Shown: positions 8,570 through 17,429, counted from the stretch's first letter. The stretch: DNA of 64,000 nucleotides from JAEUIX01 sp046156035 (GCA_046156035.1 JBJXEW010000011.1:10168-74167); one strand, 5' to 3'. Notes: generated from the sequence alone by a model not told the origin. Translations and numbers: made by a program.

Positions 8570-9964
8570 TTATCCGCCACCCTGGCGCACGATGAGCAGG
8601 ATGTTCACACCCACGCTGAGCACGAGCAGGACGCACATCAGGGTGAAGAGCGCGATGCCCACGGTCCGGTGCTTGGGAGACACCGTCGGGTCTTCCTTGA
8701 GGTGCACGGGTGCCGCGGCTTCGGCCTGCGCGATGCTGGCCAGATCGGCCCCGGCCAGGTCCTTATGGGCCATGGGCGGGTCGTTGCCAGCCCGCACGGC
8801 CCGCAGGTCGATCAGCAGGTCTTTGCAGTTCTGGTAGCGGGCCTTGGGGTCCTTGGCCATCATCATTTCGATGACCTCGGAGATGCCCGGCGTGAGTTTG
8901 GGGTTCACATGGTCCGGCGGCACAAGCGCCTCTTTGAGGTGCTTGTTCATCACCGCCGACGGGTTCTTGCCGTCGAACGGCACCGCGCCAACCACCATGT
9001 GATACAGCGTCGCGCCCAGCGAGTAGATGTCCGCCGGGGGGCCGATCTTCAGTTCACCGCGGATCTGCTCGGGCGAGATGTAGTACGGCGTGCCGAAGGC
9101 CTTGCCCTTTTCCTCCTCCGCGGCCTCCTTGTCGGCCACCGCGCGAGCCAGGCCCATGTCCGCCAGTTTCGCCACACCCTCCTTGGTGAGCATGATGTTC
9201 TTGGGCTTCACATCCCGGTGAATCAGCCCGCGCTCGTGCGCGTGCAGCAGGGCCTCGGCCATCTGCAGCGTGATCTCAAGGGCCTCTTTCTCGCTGTACC
9301 GCTTGTGCTTGATGATGTCGTCGTACACCGTCCGCCCGTCCACATACTCCATCACGAAGTAGTGAACCTCGCCCGCCTTGCCCACGTCGTAGGCCTGCAC
9401 GATGTTCGGGTGGTTGAGCAGGGCCGCGGCACGCCCCTCCGAATAAAACCGCTCCACGAACTGCACGCTGCCGGTGAACTTCTTGGGCAGCGTCTTGATC
9501 GCCACCATGCGGTCCAGCGAGAGTTGCTTGGCCTTGTACACCGCGCCCATCGCGCCCTTGCCCAGCGCCCCCAGCACCTTGTAGCCGGGAATCTGCTGGC
9601 CGCTCTTCTCGGCCTCGGCCTGCTGCCTCAGCCGGTCGATCTGCCGGTGCGTGGCGTAGCCGCGCTCGATCAGCAGTTCGGCGATGGAGCGCTGGTTCGC
9701 GCTCTCCACCATCGAGCGCTGCAGTTCCAGCACGTGCTGCAGTTCTTCGCTGGTGGCAATGCCCTGGTCCACCACCACGCGCCCGATGATCGTGTCAACG
9801 TTGCTGCTGCTGCGGCTCTTTTCCTTCGCGTCGCCCGCCCGTGACCCGCTCGCCGAATCCCCCGCGCCCGTCCGGCTCCCGCCGCTCACATCCGGCAGCG
9901 CGGCCGTCGGATCCATCGGATTCGTCTCGGCCAGGTCGTGCTTCTTGTCGGGAACGGTGCTCAT
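8570..9964 (-). CDS. Hanks-type Ser/Thr protein kinase with MshEN-like N-terminal domain and one C-terminal membrane helix
   Basis: 464 residues from the ATG at 9964; an in-frame ATG at 10084 would add 40 residues and cannot be excluded. Residues about 55-115 (IGRVVVDQGIATSEELQHVL...) look like the MshEN/GspE N-terminal domain, which in other proteins binds cyclic di-GMP. The kinase domain (about 125-385) has LGKGAMGAVY, VAIKTL, HRDVKPKN (catalytic Asp near 250) and SPEQ. The magnesium motif reads DMG instead of DFG, which is conservative and keeps the Asp. Residues about 434-459 form a membrane helix, leaving only a few residues outside. It is likely an active cytoplasmic-facing signalling kinase. 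Confidence 0.88.
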   Translation of the reverse strand: MSTVPDKKHDLAETNPMDPTAALPDVSGGSRTGAGDSASGSRAGDAKEKSRSSSNVDTIIGRVVVDQGIATSEELQHVLELQRSMVESANQRSIAELLIERGYATHRQIDRLRQQAEAEKSGQQIPGYKVLGALGKGAMGAVYKAKQLSLDRMVAIKTLPKKFTGSVQFVERFYSEGRAAALLNHPNIVQAYDVGKAGEVHYFVMEYVDGRTVYDDIIKHKRYSEKEALEITLQMAEALLHAHERGLIHRDVKPKNIMLTKEGVAKLADMGLARAVADKEAAEEEKGKAFGTPYYISPEQIRGELKIGPPADIYSLGATLYHMVVGAVPFDGKNPSAVMNKHLKEALVPPDHVNPKLTPGISEVIEMMMAKDPKARYQNCKDLLIDLRAVRAGNDPPMAHKDLAGADLASIAQAEAAAPVHLKEDPTVSPKHRTVGIALFTLMCVLLVLSVGVNILLIVRQGGG

Positions 9965-10084
9965 GGCAGAGGCGGAGAGCACCGACGTGCCGGTCAATGG
10001 AGACGAGTGCGATAGGTCTCTGTTCGCACTCTCTGGCTCCAAGCCCGAGAACGCCGGTGCGGCTTTCATCGGTTCGACAGGCAT

Positions 10085-10546
10085 ACTACCAAAGTTACGA
10101 GAGGCCCGGCCGCGCAGTTCCGCCCGATCCGGTTCTGGATGGTGAGAAGCGACCAGATCACGGCGATTTCACACCCAACGGCCCCATAACGCGCAAGTGT
10201 CGCGCGAAAACGCTTACACGGGAAGCGGAGGAGCTGGCCGGATCGGTGGACAACCTGTCGGCGACACCCTCCCTAGCGGGGCATGCAGCCCGAACATGCA
10301 GCCCGAACATGCAGCCCGACCGTATAGGGAGGGCTTGGCTTGTCCCGCGTACTACCCGCCAAAGCCCTCCCTTACGGTCGGGCTGCATGTTGGCAGGGCG
10401 GTAATCTGGGCGGGTCGCTCGATCCGCGGGTAAGAATCTCGCGTATGGAACGTCTGGACACGCCGCGCTTCTGCGGGCATCGTGTCTGGCGGGCATTCTG
10501 CCCGTGGTCTGGCGTGATTCGTCCATCTTCACACACCCGGTGCCGC
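10085..10546. other. Gap between kinase and prepilin genes, holding a large inverted repeat
   Basis: No gene is supported. The middle part (10283-10390) is the family-5 inverted repeat described separately. The parts on either side carry no recognised feature; the promoters of the two divergent genes should lie here. Confidence 0.4.
10283..10390. repeat. Family-5 inverted repeat with tandem ATGCAGCCCGA units
   Basis: Three tandem copies of ACATGCAGCCCGA lead into a left arm (10308-10339). The matching right arm at 10358-10390 is nearly its perfect reverse complement (ACATGCAGCCCGACCG, then AGGGAGGGCT). The arms are about 32 bases with an 18-base loop. A second copy with the same architecture lies at 34468-34560. 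The element has no open reading frame and looks like a non-autonomous palindromic or MITE-like repeat. Confidence 0.75.
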
Positions 10547-11479
10547 ATGGCTGAGCGAAAGCCCGCGTTCACACTGATCGAACTCCTGGTGTCGATCTCG
10601 ATCATCGGCGTGCTGGTGTCGCTGCTCGCGCCCGCGCTGGCCCGCGTGCGCAGCGCGGCAAGGCAGGCCAAGAGTCTCTCGAACCTGCGCCAAGTCGGCA
10701 TCGCGACCGGCGAGTACATGAGCGCCAATCGGAACTCGCCCCCGTTCATCCCGGTTTACAACTGGAACCGGAACTCGCCGCTGCCGGGCTGGGAGACCAA
10801 TCTGAACATGGTCAAAGGCTTCTGCACCTGGACCTGGGCAGGCAAGAACAACGCCCAATGGTGGTACGACGATGCTGCTGCCAAGCGCTGGGACTTCGCG
10901 GCGCAGAGGCGGCCGCTCAACCTCTACCTGGGGGAGTACCCCTTCACTCGCCCTGCGAACTACGACAACTTCACCGAACACCATCTGCGGAAGGAGTATG
11001 AGATTCCTGTCCTGCAAGACCCCACCGACCGCGAGACCTATCAACGCGAATGGTGGCTGAACGCCGACCGGCCCAAGTCCACGCCGGGTATCAGTTCCTA
11101 TGACGACGTCGGGACGTCGTACCATTTCCAACTCAAATGGCTCGACACGGCTCAGGAGTTGATGGGCAAGGCCAAGGCGAACCTGCCGCACTACACGTTC
11201 AGGTTCGGGCTCCGCTTGCTCCGCATCGGCGTGGATTCCCAGCCAGCGCTGCAACTGCTTGCCAACGACCAATACGCTGATGCCGTCGCCAACGCTCGCG
11301 CGTCCGACTATCGCATTGTCAACGGCTATGGCGATGTGAATCAGTCGGTCATGTTGTTCTTCGACCTCCACGCCGCGTACAGGCGGGTGACCCCCGGTCG
11401 GCTGCCCGAGTCCTACGTGAACGGGGAGTACCGCATGACGGTCTTTGATATCCCTGTCGCACCCAGCGATCTCCCCTAG
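10547..11479 (+). CDS. Prepilin-like protein with N-terminal methylation motif
   Basis: A 310-residue protein. The start at 10547 gives MAERKPAFTLIELLVSISII: a short basic leader, the prepilin peptidase site before Phe8, and the Glu at position 5 of the mature form, followed by a hydrophobic helix to about residue 28. The segment LSNLRQVGIATGEYM after the helix matches the large planctomycete family of prepilin-like secreted proteins. The remaining 260 residues (Trp- and Tyr-rich) have no recognised domain. It is probably exported and assembled or retained through a type II/IV pilus-like system. A longer in-frame upstream extension has no leader and is rejected. Confidence 0.85.
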   Translation: MAERKPAFTLIELLVSISIIGVLVSLLAPALARVRSAARQAKSLSNLRQVGIATGEYMSANRNSPPFIPVYNWNRNSPLPGWETNLNMVKGFCTWTWAGKNNAQWWYDDAAAKRWDFAAQRRPLNLYLGEYPFTRPANYDNFTEHHLRKEYEIPVLQDPTDRETYQREWWLNADRPKSTPGISSYDDVGTSYHFQLKWLDTAQELMGKAKANLPHYTFRFGLRLLRIGVDSQPALQLLANDQYADAVANARASDYRIVNGYGDVNQSVMLFFDLHAAYRRVTPGRLPESYVNGEYRMTVFDIPVAPSDLP

Positions 11480-11536
11480 CGGCCGCACGACCCACCGGGT
11501 TTGTTCTGTCGCCTCCTCGCTCCGTTGGAGCCCCCC

Positions 11537-11614
11537 ATGCCCCGCATCGCTGTTGTTCTCTGCGGTTGCATCCGCGCCGGCGTGCCGCGGGTCCCCGTGT
11601 GCACGAACGCGTGA
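11537..11614 (+). pseudogene. Truncated duplicate of the elbB start
   Basis: Twenty-five codons from ATG 11537 to TGA 11612-11614. The first eleven codons (MPRIAVVLCGC) match the start of the elbB gene at 11871 (MAPRIAVVLCGC) almost base for base, after which similarity ends. The shared stretch includes the bases CGCATCGCTGTTGTTCTCTG. It looks like the remnant of a partial tandem duplication 334 bases upstream of the intact gene. Whether it is translated as a leader peptide is unknown. Confidence 0.6.
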
Positions 11615-11666
11615 TCGCACGCACCGAGCGCGCTGCCGCGCTACGTGATGGCCGCCTCTCAGCGTG

Positions 11667-11732
11667 GAGCCCATTCACCGCAGAATGTGCGGTGAATGGG
11701 CTCGCTATTCGCCGCAAGTTGTGCGGCGAATA
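11667..11732. repeat. Two adjacent related hairpins upstream of elbB
   Basis: Hairpin one (11667-11703) has the stem AGCCCATTCACCGCA / TGCGGTGAATGGGCT. Hairpin two (11706-11732) has TATTCGCCGCA / TGCGGCGAATA. The cores ATTCACCGCA and ATTCGCCGCA differ by one base that is compensated on the other arm. A third small hairpin (AACGGGC / GCCCGTT) lies at 11751-11767. They could be a terminator array for the prepilin gene or a repeat family. Confidence 0.6.
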
Positions 11733-11870
11733 CTGGAACCGCCCAGGCGGAACGGGCTTTGCCCGTTGAGCCCCCGGTGTCAGGGGCTTCTTCCTCCGGA
11801 CCGCTTTCGCCCCCCGTCCGCGTGCCGCGCTCCTGTAGAATCCACCACTCGCCCGGAAAGGATCGTCCCC

Positions 11871-12566
11871 ATGGCCCCACGCATCGCTGTTGTTCTCTGC
11901 GGCTGCGGCCGCGCCGATGGTTCCGAAATCCACGAGTCCGTCAGCGTCCTCGTCCACCTCGCCCGCCTGAACGCGGCCTACACCTGCTTCGCACCCGATC
12001 AGTGGCAGGCCGGCGTCGTGAACCACGCCACCGGCGAACCCGCACCCGGCGAGAAGCGCAACTGCCTGGTGGAGGCCGCACGCATCAGCCGCGGCAACAT
12101 CCAGCCCCTCACCACCCTGCACGAATCCGCCTTCGATGCCGTCATCTTTCCCGGCGGCTTCGGCGCGGCGAAGAACCTGTGCACGTTTGCAGCCGACGGC
12201 GCGGCGGCCCGCGTCATCCCTGATGTCGAACGCGTCATCAAGGGTTTTCACGCCGCGGGCAAGCCCATCGGCCTCTGCTGCATCGCGCCCGTGCTGGCGG
12301 CCAAGGTGCTGGGCACCAGGAACGGCGGCCCCGGCTGCCGCGTGACGGTGGGCCAGAGCCCCGAAGTTGGCGCGGCCATCGCCTCCTGGGGCTCCACCAG
12401 TGTGCCGGTGGCCGTCGATCAGGCCGTGGCCGACGACGACCAGCGCATCTTCACGAGCCCCGCGTACATGGATGACCACGCCACCCCGTGGCAGGTGTAC
12501 ACCGGCATCGGCCGGATGGTCGAGGCCACCGTGGCTGCCTGCCGCGTGCCAGCGCACGCAAGGTGA
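11871..12566 (+). CDS. elbB: ElbB/DJ-1-superfamily glyoxalase-like protein
   Basis: 231 residues of the class I glutamine amidotransferase-like fold (DJ-1/PfpI superfamily). The start at 11871 has GGAAAGG upstream. Family signatures are VVLCGCGRADGSEIHES at the N-terminus, FPGGFGAAKNLC and GLCCIAPVLAAK, the last with the nucleophile-elbow Cys pair, all typical of ElbB. The E. coli homologue is reported as a glyoxalase III-like protein and has been linked to isoprenoid production; its physiological role is unsettled. A truncated copy of its first codons lies upstream at 11537. Confidence 0.88.
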   Translation: MAPRIAVVLCGCGRADGSEIHESVSVLVHLARLNAAYTCFAPDQWQAGVVNHATGEPAPGEKRNCLVEAARISRGNIQPLTTLHESAFDAVIFPGGFGAAKNLCTFAADGAAARVIPDVERVIKGFHAAGKPIGLCCIAPVLAAKVLGTRNGGPGCRVTVGQSPEVGAAIASWGSTSVPVAVDQAVADDDQRIFTSPAYMDDHATPWQVYTGIGRMVEATVAACRVPAHAR

Positions 12567-12576
12567 TCCGCCCGCC

Positions 12577-13560
12577 TCACTCGTCCGGCATCGCCAGCGG
12601 CTCGCTCCGCGCCTCGGCCTCCGCCGCGGTCAGCACTTCATCACTGCGGAACCGCAGCACACGCCCGCGCTCGTGGTCGGTGTTCAGCACGAGAGCGTTC
12701 GTGCCGATCGGCAGCACGCCCTCGTCCGCCTTCTCGTGCCCCAGAATGAACAAGCCCGCCCCCAGCGACGCCGCGAGTTGGTCCAGGTGCTTCTGCTCGT
12801 GCCCCCGTCCCCACACCAGCAGGTGCGCCGAGCCCCGGCGTGGCACATAGTCATCGTCGGTCAGTTCGTGGTCCAGCACCGTCGCGTCGAACCGGTCCAT
12901 CAGTTCCGGGCTGGGCAGACTGTGCGTGCAGAGGGTGTCTCGCGTTGCTCCGTCCATCCCGCGCGGCACATGGCACCTCAGCGCCAGCGGCATGGAACGG
13001 ATGAAGTCGCCGATGGCGTCCTGCACCGCCGCCGCATCGTCACCAAACGCGTACTCCACCGCGTCGTTGAACGCGCCCACCACGTTCAGGCCGTCCTTCA
13101 CGATCCCCGCGCCCACGATCTGGGCCAGTTCGTGGTTGGCCAGCAGCGTGTGCACATGCTCCGCAAACGCGGCCTTGAGCGCGGCGATGCGCGTCAGCGC
13201 TCGGAACGAAAAGTCCATCCCGTTCACCAGGCGGTCCGAGTGGATGATCTCATGGAACGTGATGTGAGCGGTGGTGCCTTGGGTACCCCCACTCTCCGAG
13301 TGGGGCCTGCTAGCAGTCCGGCCAGAAGGAGTGGGGGGCCGCTCGCCGCTCCCGTCCATGCCCGCCATGCGCACCAGCCGCGCCAAGTGCAGCGGGTTGT
13401 CGTGCAGGTCGCCCGTGGCGATCACAGCGGCCGCTTGCTCGATGTGGTCTGTGCTGCCCCTGCGGCACGCCGCGTCCCGGTTTGCCGCCGCGCCCGCTCG
13501 CAGCGCGGCGATCACCGGCTCCGCCCGCGTCAGGTCAAGGCCCGTAAGCACATCGCTCAC
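12577..13560 (-). CDS. Calcineurin-like metallophosphatase coupled to the upstream kinase
   Basis: 327 residues with the metallophosphoesterase motif series: VIATGDLHDNPLHL (metal site), LLANHELAQI (a GNHE variant with Ala for Gly), THSLPS and FILGHEKAD. These motifs and the length suggest a PPP-like protein phosphatase. The GTG start at 13560 lies only three bases after the stop of the kinase gene at 13564, so the two are translationally coupled and likely act on the same targets. Between motifs one and two is a 20-30-residue insert (about residues 72-95, rich in Pro, Ser and Gly) encoded by a family-2 hairpin repeat, which keeps the frame open. Confidence 0.75.
   Translation of the reverse strand: MSDVLTGLDLTRAEPVIAALRAGAAANRDAACRRGSTDHIEQAAAVIATGDLHDNPLHLARLVRMAGMDGSGERPPTPSGRTASRPHSESGGTQGTTAHITFHEIIHSDRLVNGMDFSFRALTRIAALKAAFAEHVHTLLANHELAQIVGAGIVKDGLNVVGAFNDAVEYAFGDDAAAVQDAIGDFIRSMPLALRCHVPRGMDGATRDTLCTHSLPSPELMDRFDATVLDHELTDDDYVPRRGSAHLLVWGRGHEQKHLDQLAASLGAGLFILGHEKADEGVLPIGTNALVLNTDHERGRVLRFRSDEVLTAAEAEARSEPLAMPDE
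13281..13306. repeat. Family-2 TCC-loop hairpin, inside a coding sequence
   Basis: GGGTAC is followed by CCCCACTC-TCC-GAGTGGGG, a perfect 8-bp stem. It lies in frame inside the phosphatase gene. Other copies: 17921, 19771, 23981, 29711, 29747, 29780, 31933, 31962, 63805 and 63832. Their stems differ by compensated base pairs. Confidence 0.8.
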
Positions 13561-13563
13561 GCT

Positions 13564-14553
13564 TCACTTCTTCTTTTTCTTGAAGTCGCTGATGTCCTCG
13601 AGGTCCACCGAGTCATCATCCGCCGCCAGGGCCGCGCGCGAGCCGCTCTTGCTCTTGGCGTTCTCATCGTCCACCCGTGCCCACGAGCCGCTGCGTCGCA
13701 GTTGGCCCTCCGCCGCGAGTTTGGCCTTCACCAGTTGCAGGCGATCCGCCACCACGCCCATCGTGTCGGGCCTGCCGGCCGGCTCGATCTCCACACACTC
13801 CATGATCAGGTCGCTGAAGATCTGCGGCACGCGTTTGTTCAGTTCCGCCGGCGGCGTGGGCCGCGGAATCAGCGTGTCATCAATCGAGCCCACCAGCGAA
13901 TCGGGCTTGGCCAGGGCCGTGGGCACGAAGCGGTGCGTGAGGGCCCAGTACATCGTGGCGCCCAGGTTGTAAATATCCGTCTTGTGCGTGATGGGGCGGC
14001 GGTGCACCTGCTCGGGGGCGATGTAGTCGGGCGTGCCCTGGATGCGTTTCTTCACCGTGTTCATCGGGCACGACTGGCCCAGGTCGATGATCTTGGCAAC
14101 GTCCTTCTCGTCCACGATGATGTTGTTGGGCTTCATGTCCGCGTGCACAAAGCCCTGCGCGTGCATGTAGGCCATGCCCCGCGCCACCTGCTCAAAGATG
14201 TGCGCCGCCTGGTCAAACGTCTTGGGCGGGCGCTTGTCCACGCTCACACCGTCCACCAGTTCCATCACCAGCAGCAGTTCCCCCACGCTCAGGATGCCGT
14301 CCTTGATCTTGATCATCCGTTCGATGCGGCGAACGCCCGGGTGGTTCAGTTTGCTGGCCACCTGATACTCGAGTTCGGACTGCTCCAAGAAACGGGCGTC
14401 CTTTGAGTCGCCCTTGGCCACGTGCTTGAGGGCCCAGATCTGCTTGCTCTTCGCGTCCTGAACGAGATAAATGATGGAGGCCGCGCCACGCCCGATCTCG
14501 GACATGACCTTGAAGCCTTCAACCTCGTCGCCAGACTTGAAAGTGCGTGCCAC
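13564..14553 (-). CDS. Divergent Hanks-type Ser/Thr protein kinase
   Basis: 329 residues from the GTG at 14553; ATG codons at 14697 or 14736 are in frame, but the extra residues are low-complexity. The kinase core shows IGRGAASIIYLV (glycine loop with AAS in place of the third glycine region), ALKHV, HADMKPNN and APEQ. The catalytic loop has HAD instead of HRD, so it is a non-RD kinase, and the magnesium motif is DLG. The tail (about residues 285-329) is acidic and ends in five lysines. It precedes the metallophosphatase gene with a three-base gap, making a kinase/phosphatase pair. It has no membrane segment and is likely cytoplasmic. Confidence 0.85.
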   Translation of the reverse strand: MARTFKSGDEVEGFKVMSEIGRGAASIIYLVQDAKSKQIWALKHVAKGDSKDARFLEQSELEYQVASKLNHPGVRRIERMIKIKDGILSVGELLLVMELVDGVSVDKRPPKTFDQAAHIFEQVARGMAYMHAQGFVHADMKPNNIIVDEKDVAKIIDLGQSCPMNTVKKRIQGTPDYIAPEQVHRRPITHKTDIYNLGATMYWALTHRFVPTALAKPDSLVGSIDDTLIPRPTPPAELNKRVPQIFSDLIMECVEIEPAGRPDTMGVVADRLQLVKAKLAAEGQLRRSGSWARVDDENAKSKSGSRAALAADDDSVDLEDISDFKKKKK

Positions 14554-14786
14554 GGCCGGTGCAATCCTGCTGACGCTGTTCCCGGCATCGCGGGGTGGGG
14601 AGGCGGTAGGGGTATCGGCGGCAGCACAACGCTGCTCGCGGCGGGGCCAATACCGGCCCGCCGTGCCAAGGTTCGGAGTGTACGCCGCGTCCGCCATGAA
14701 GTTCTGGCAGGAGAACGTTCGTCCCCCGCCCGGCAATGCACGCGCCGGGACAGAACTTCCGCCTGCCCGCTCTCACCCCGCCCGCC

Positions 14787-15512
14787 TCACGAATACCGGA
14801 CGATGCACCCCAGAGCCCGCAACCCGTCCGTCCAGCGGATCTTCTTCCCCTCCTCGTACGTCCTGCCGCTGTAACTCACGCCCACCTCGTACACACGCCA
14901 TTTGGCCCGGGCCACCTTCGCCGCCAGTTCCGCCTCCACACCAAACCCGTCCTCCTGAATCGTCAGACCCGGCCGCTGGCCGTCTCCCTGCACCACCGCC
15001 CGTGTGAACGCCTTCGTGCACGTCATCATGTCCGTGAGGTTCAGGTTCGTGAAGGCGTTGGAGAGCAACGTCAAGCCCCGGTTCGCCACGCTGTGCCAGA
15101 AGTACAGCACCCGGTGGCTCTGCCCGCCCACAAAGCGGCTGCCGAAAACCACATCCGCCCGCCCGTCCAGAATCGGCCCCAGAATGTGCGGGTACTCCGC
15201 CGGGTCATACTCCAGGTCCGCATCCTGCACGATCAGCACATCCCCCGTCGCCGCGGCCAGCGCTGTCCGCAACGCCGCGCCCTTGCCCTGGTTCCGCTCA
15301 TGACGAATCACGCGCAGGCCGGGCGTGCCCGCGGCCGCGAGCCCCTCCAGCACACCCCTCGTGCCGTCGGTCGAGGCATCATCAACAACCACGATCTCCT
15401 TCTCCACGCTCGCCCCGCCCGGTCCGTGCACCGCCGCCCTGCCAACCCGCGCCACCACCTCCGCCACGGTCGCGGCTTCGTTGTAGCACGGAATGAGGAT
15501 CGAGAGTTTCAC
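14787..15512 (-). CDS. Family 2 glycosyltransferase (dolichol-phosphate mannose synthase-like)
   Basis: 241 residues with a GT-A fold: LSILIPCYNEAATVAEVV at the N-terminus, VVDDASTDGT, the QDADLEYDP segment carrying the metal-binding DxD, and GSRF. These match polyprenol-phosphate glycosyltransferases of the DPM1/GtrB group, without the C-terminal membrane helices of GtrB. It should transfer a sugar from a nucleotide donor to a lipid carrier or glycan at the cytoplasmic face of the membrane. No other glycan gene lies next to it. Confidence 0.88.
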   Translation of the reverse strand: MKLSILIPCYNEAATVAEVVARVGRAAVHGPGGASVEKEIVVVDDASTDGTRGVLEGLAAAGTPGLRVIRHERNQGKGAALRTALAAATGDVLIVQDADLEYDPAEYPHILGPILDGRADVVFGSRFVGGQSHRVLYFWHSVANRGLTLLSNAFTNLNLTDMMTCTKAFTRAVVQGDGQRPGLTIQEDGFGVEAELAAKVARAKWRVYEVGVSYSGRTYEEGKKIRWTDGLRALGCIVRYS

Positions 15513-15585
15513 GCCTGCGGATGGCCCGTATCAGAGGGTACGGCGCACCCCGCCGCGGGCACCCCAACGCATATCCTTTGCACCG

Positions 15586-15750
15586 ATGGAACGCACCTTT
15601 TCAGTCGTGTTGGTTCCCCAGCCCGAGGGCGGGTATTTCGTCCAGTGCCCATCGCTGCCCGGCTGCTACAGCCAGGGCGAGTCGGTCGAGGAATCGATGG
15701 CCAACATCCGCGAGGCGATTGAGTTGACGCTGGAAGACATGGCCGCCTGA
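15586..15750 (+). CDS. Lone HicB-like antitoxin-fold protein
   Basis: 54 residues starting at ATG 15586. The motif EGGYFVQCPSLPGCYSQGES followed by the helix SMANIREAIELTLEDM is the HicB partial RNase-H-like fold. No DNA-binding C-terminal domain is present and no HicA gene lies beside it; the nearest HicA is at 17430. Stand-alone HicB proteins are common and may be orphan antitoxins. Confidence 0.75.
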   Translation: MERTFSVVLVPQPEGGYFVQCPSLPGCYSQGESVEESMANIREAIELTLEDMAA

Positions 15751-15836
15751 GCAGTACCGCCAACTGAACGATGGCCGGAGTGCCAGTCACTGCGCGGCCC
15801 GGTGAGGGGTAACCTTGCCCCTCTCGGAGGCTCCCC

Positions 15837-17417
15837 ATGCACCCCACCGCGCCACTCGGTCACATCACCGTCCTCCCCGCCGATTCCAACCAGGCACTCG
15901 GCATCGGCCAGTTCGCCGTCGATTTTCTCTCCGACACGCCCGGCAAACGCGCCGAGCCCGACGCGGCTGTCCTCCAGCGCACCAACCAGTTCCACGTTGA
16001 TTCGGTCATCTGCGGCGTCTCCGCCCTCGCCCTGGGCACCAATGCGCCAACCGTCCTGCGCAGCGAAGCGCTCCGCTACATCGCCCCCACACCCGGCCAC
16101 GGCACCATGTCCGGCCGCCCCGGGGCGCCCGTCTTCGGCAGCGCGCTGCGCCTCATGCCTGAGAAGGCCATCGTCGCCAACTGCGCCGCCGTGCGCGAGT
16201 GGGATTCCAACGGCACCAACTTCGGCTACAACGCCGCCCTCGGCCACACAGCCGGCGAGTTCGGCCACAACGACTTCTACCCCGTCGCCGTCGCCGCGGC
16301 TCAGATGCGCGGGCGCGACGGCGCGTACGCCCTGCTTGGGTGCATCCTCCTCGACGAGATCCGCGGCCGCCTCGCCGAGGTCTACAGCCTCAAGACCTAC
16401 AAGATCGACCACGTCCTGCACGGCGCCATCGCCTCTGCCGCGACGTACGGGGCGATGCTGGGTGCAACCCCCGAGCAGATCGAATCCGCCATCGGCATGG
16501 TGGTGGCCCACCACGTGCCCTTCCGGGCCATCCGCCACGGCAAGCAACTCTCCGATAGCAAGGGCGCCTCCGCCGCGATCAGTACGGAGGCGGCCATCCT
16601 CTGCATGCAGCGCAGCATGGCCGGCTTCATCGGCCCCAAGGACATCTTCCGCAACCCCGAGGCCGTCTTCTGCCTCTTCCAAAAACCGCCCGAGAAGGGC
16701 ATGAGCCCCTTCAACCTCTTCCTCTCGCGCAAGGGGAGCGACTTTTCCGTCATGGGCATGCACTTCAAACTCGGCCTGTACGAGCACCAGAGCGCGGGCG
16801 CGCTCCAGGCCCTGCTCGACCTGCTCGCCAAGCACCCGGCGCTGCTGGCAGATTCGGGCGGCGGCCGCATCCGCCGCATCAAGGTCATCGCTTACGAGCC
16901 GGCCTTCCACATCATCGGCGACCCGGCCAAGCGCGACCCCCACACGCGCCAATCCGCCGACCACAGCATGGTCTACATCCTCGCCACGCTCCTGCACAAG
17001 GCCCTGAAGAACAAGTCCGCCGATTGGGCCACGCTCATGCTCGGCCCGCACGACTACACCCACGAGGCCATCCACAACACGCTGACCCGCGCCCTGATGG
17101 ACAAGATCGAGTTCGAGCACGGCGGCATCGAGTATGACCGCCGCTACCCCGAGGGCATCCCCACATCCGTCATCATCACCGATGATGCCGGCAGCGACCA
17201 CGACAGCGGCCTGGTCATGTTCCCCACCGGCCACGCCCGCAACACCACCGCCAACCTCGCCGCGTTGCTCGATCACAAGTTCACGCTCTTGGGCTCGCTG
17301 GGCGTGGCCGACCCCAAGGCCTTGGTGAAGCGGTTGGCCGGGTTGGAGAAGAAGAGCGCCAAGCAGGTGGCGGAGTTGTACGACTTCGAGATTCTCAGCC
17401 GCGGGAGGTTGGAGTAG
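15837..17417 (+). CDS. MmgE/PrpD family protein (2-methylcitrate dehydratase-like)
   Basis: 526 residues, slightly longer than typical PrpD (about 480). Family features include the N-terminal helical region with CGVSALALGT, the AVREWDSNGTNFG segment (conserved Asp) and HGAIASAATYGAMLG. The C-terminal half has SADHSMVYILA, the usual PrpD motif before the lid domain, and the ending ELYDFE is typical. PrpD dehydrates 2-methylcitrate in propionate catabolism, but many MmgE/PrpD proteins act on other substrates, and no prpB or prpC is present here. The start ATG at 15837 follows GGAGG-like bases. Confidence 0.85.
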   Translation: MHPTAPLGHITVLPADSNQALGIGQFAVDFLSDTPGKRAEPDAAVLQRTNQFHVDSVICGVSALALGTNAPTVLRSEALRYIAPTPGHGTMSGRPGAPVFGSALRLMPEKAIVANCAAVREWDSNGTNFGYNAALGHTAGEFGHNDFYPVAVAAAQMRGRDGAYALLGCILLDEIRGRLAEVYSLKTYKIDHVLHGAIASAATYGAMLGATPEQIESAIGMVVAHHVPFRAIRHGKQLSDSKGASAAISTEAAILCMQRSMAGFIGPKDIFRNPEAVFCLFQKPPEKGMSPFNLFLSRKGSDFSVMGMHFKLGLYEHQSAGALQALLDLLAKHPALLADSGGGRIRRIKVIAYEPAFHIIGDPAKRDPHTRQSADHSMVYILATLLHKALKNKSADWATLMLGPHDYTHEAIHNTLTRALMDKIEFEHGGIEYDRRYPEGIPTSVIITDDAGSDHDSGLVMFPTGHARNTTANLAALLDHKFTLLGSLGVADPKALVKRLAGLEKKSAKQVAELYDFEILSRGRLE

Positions 17418-17429
17418 CACGAGCGGCTC

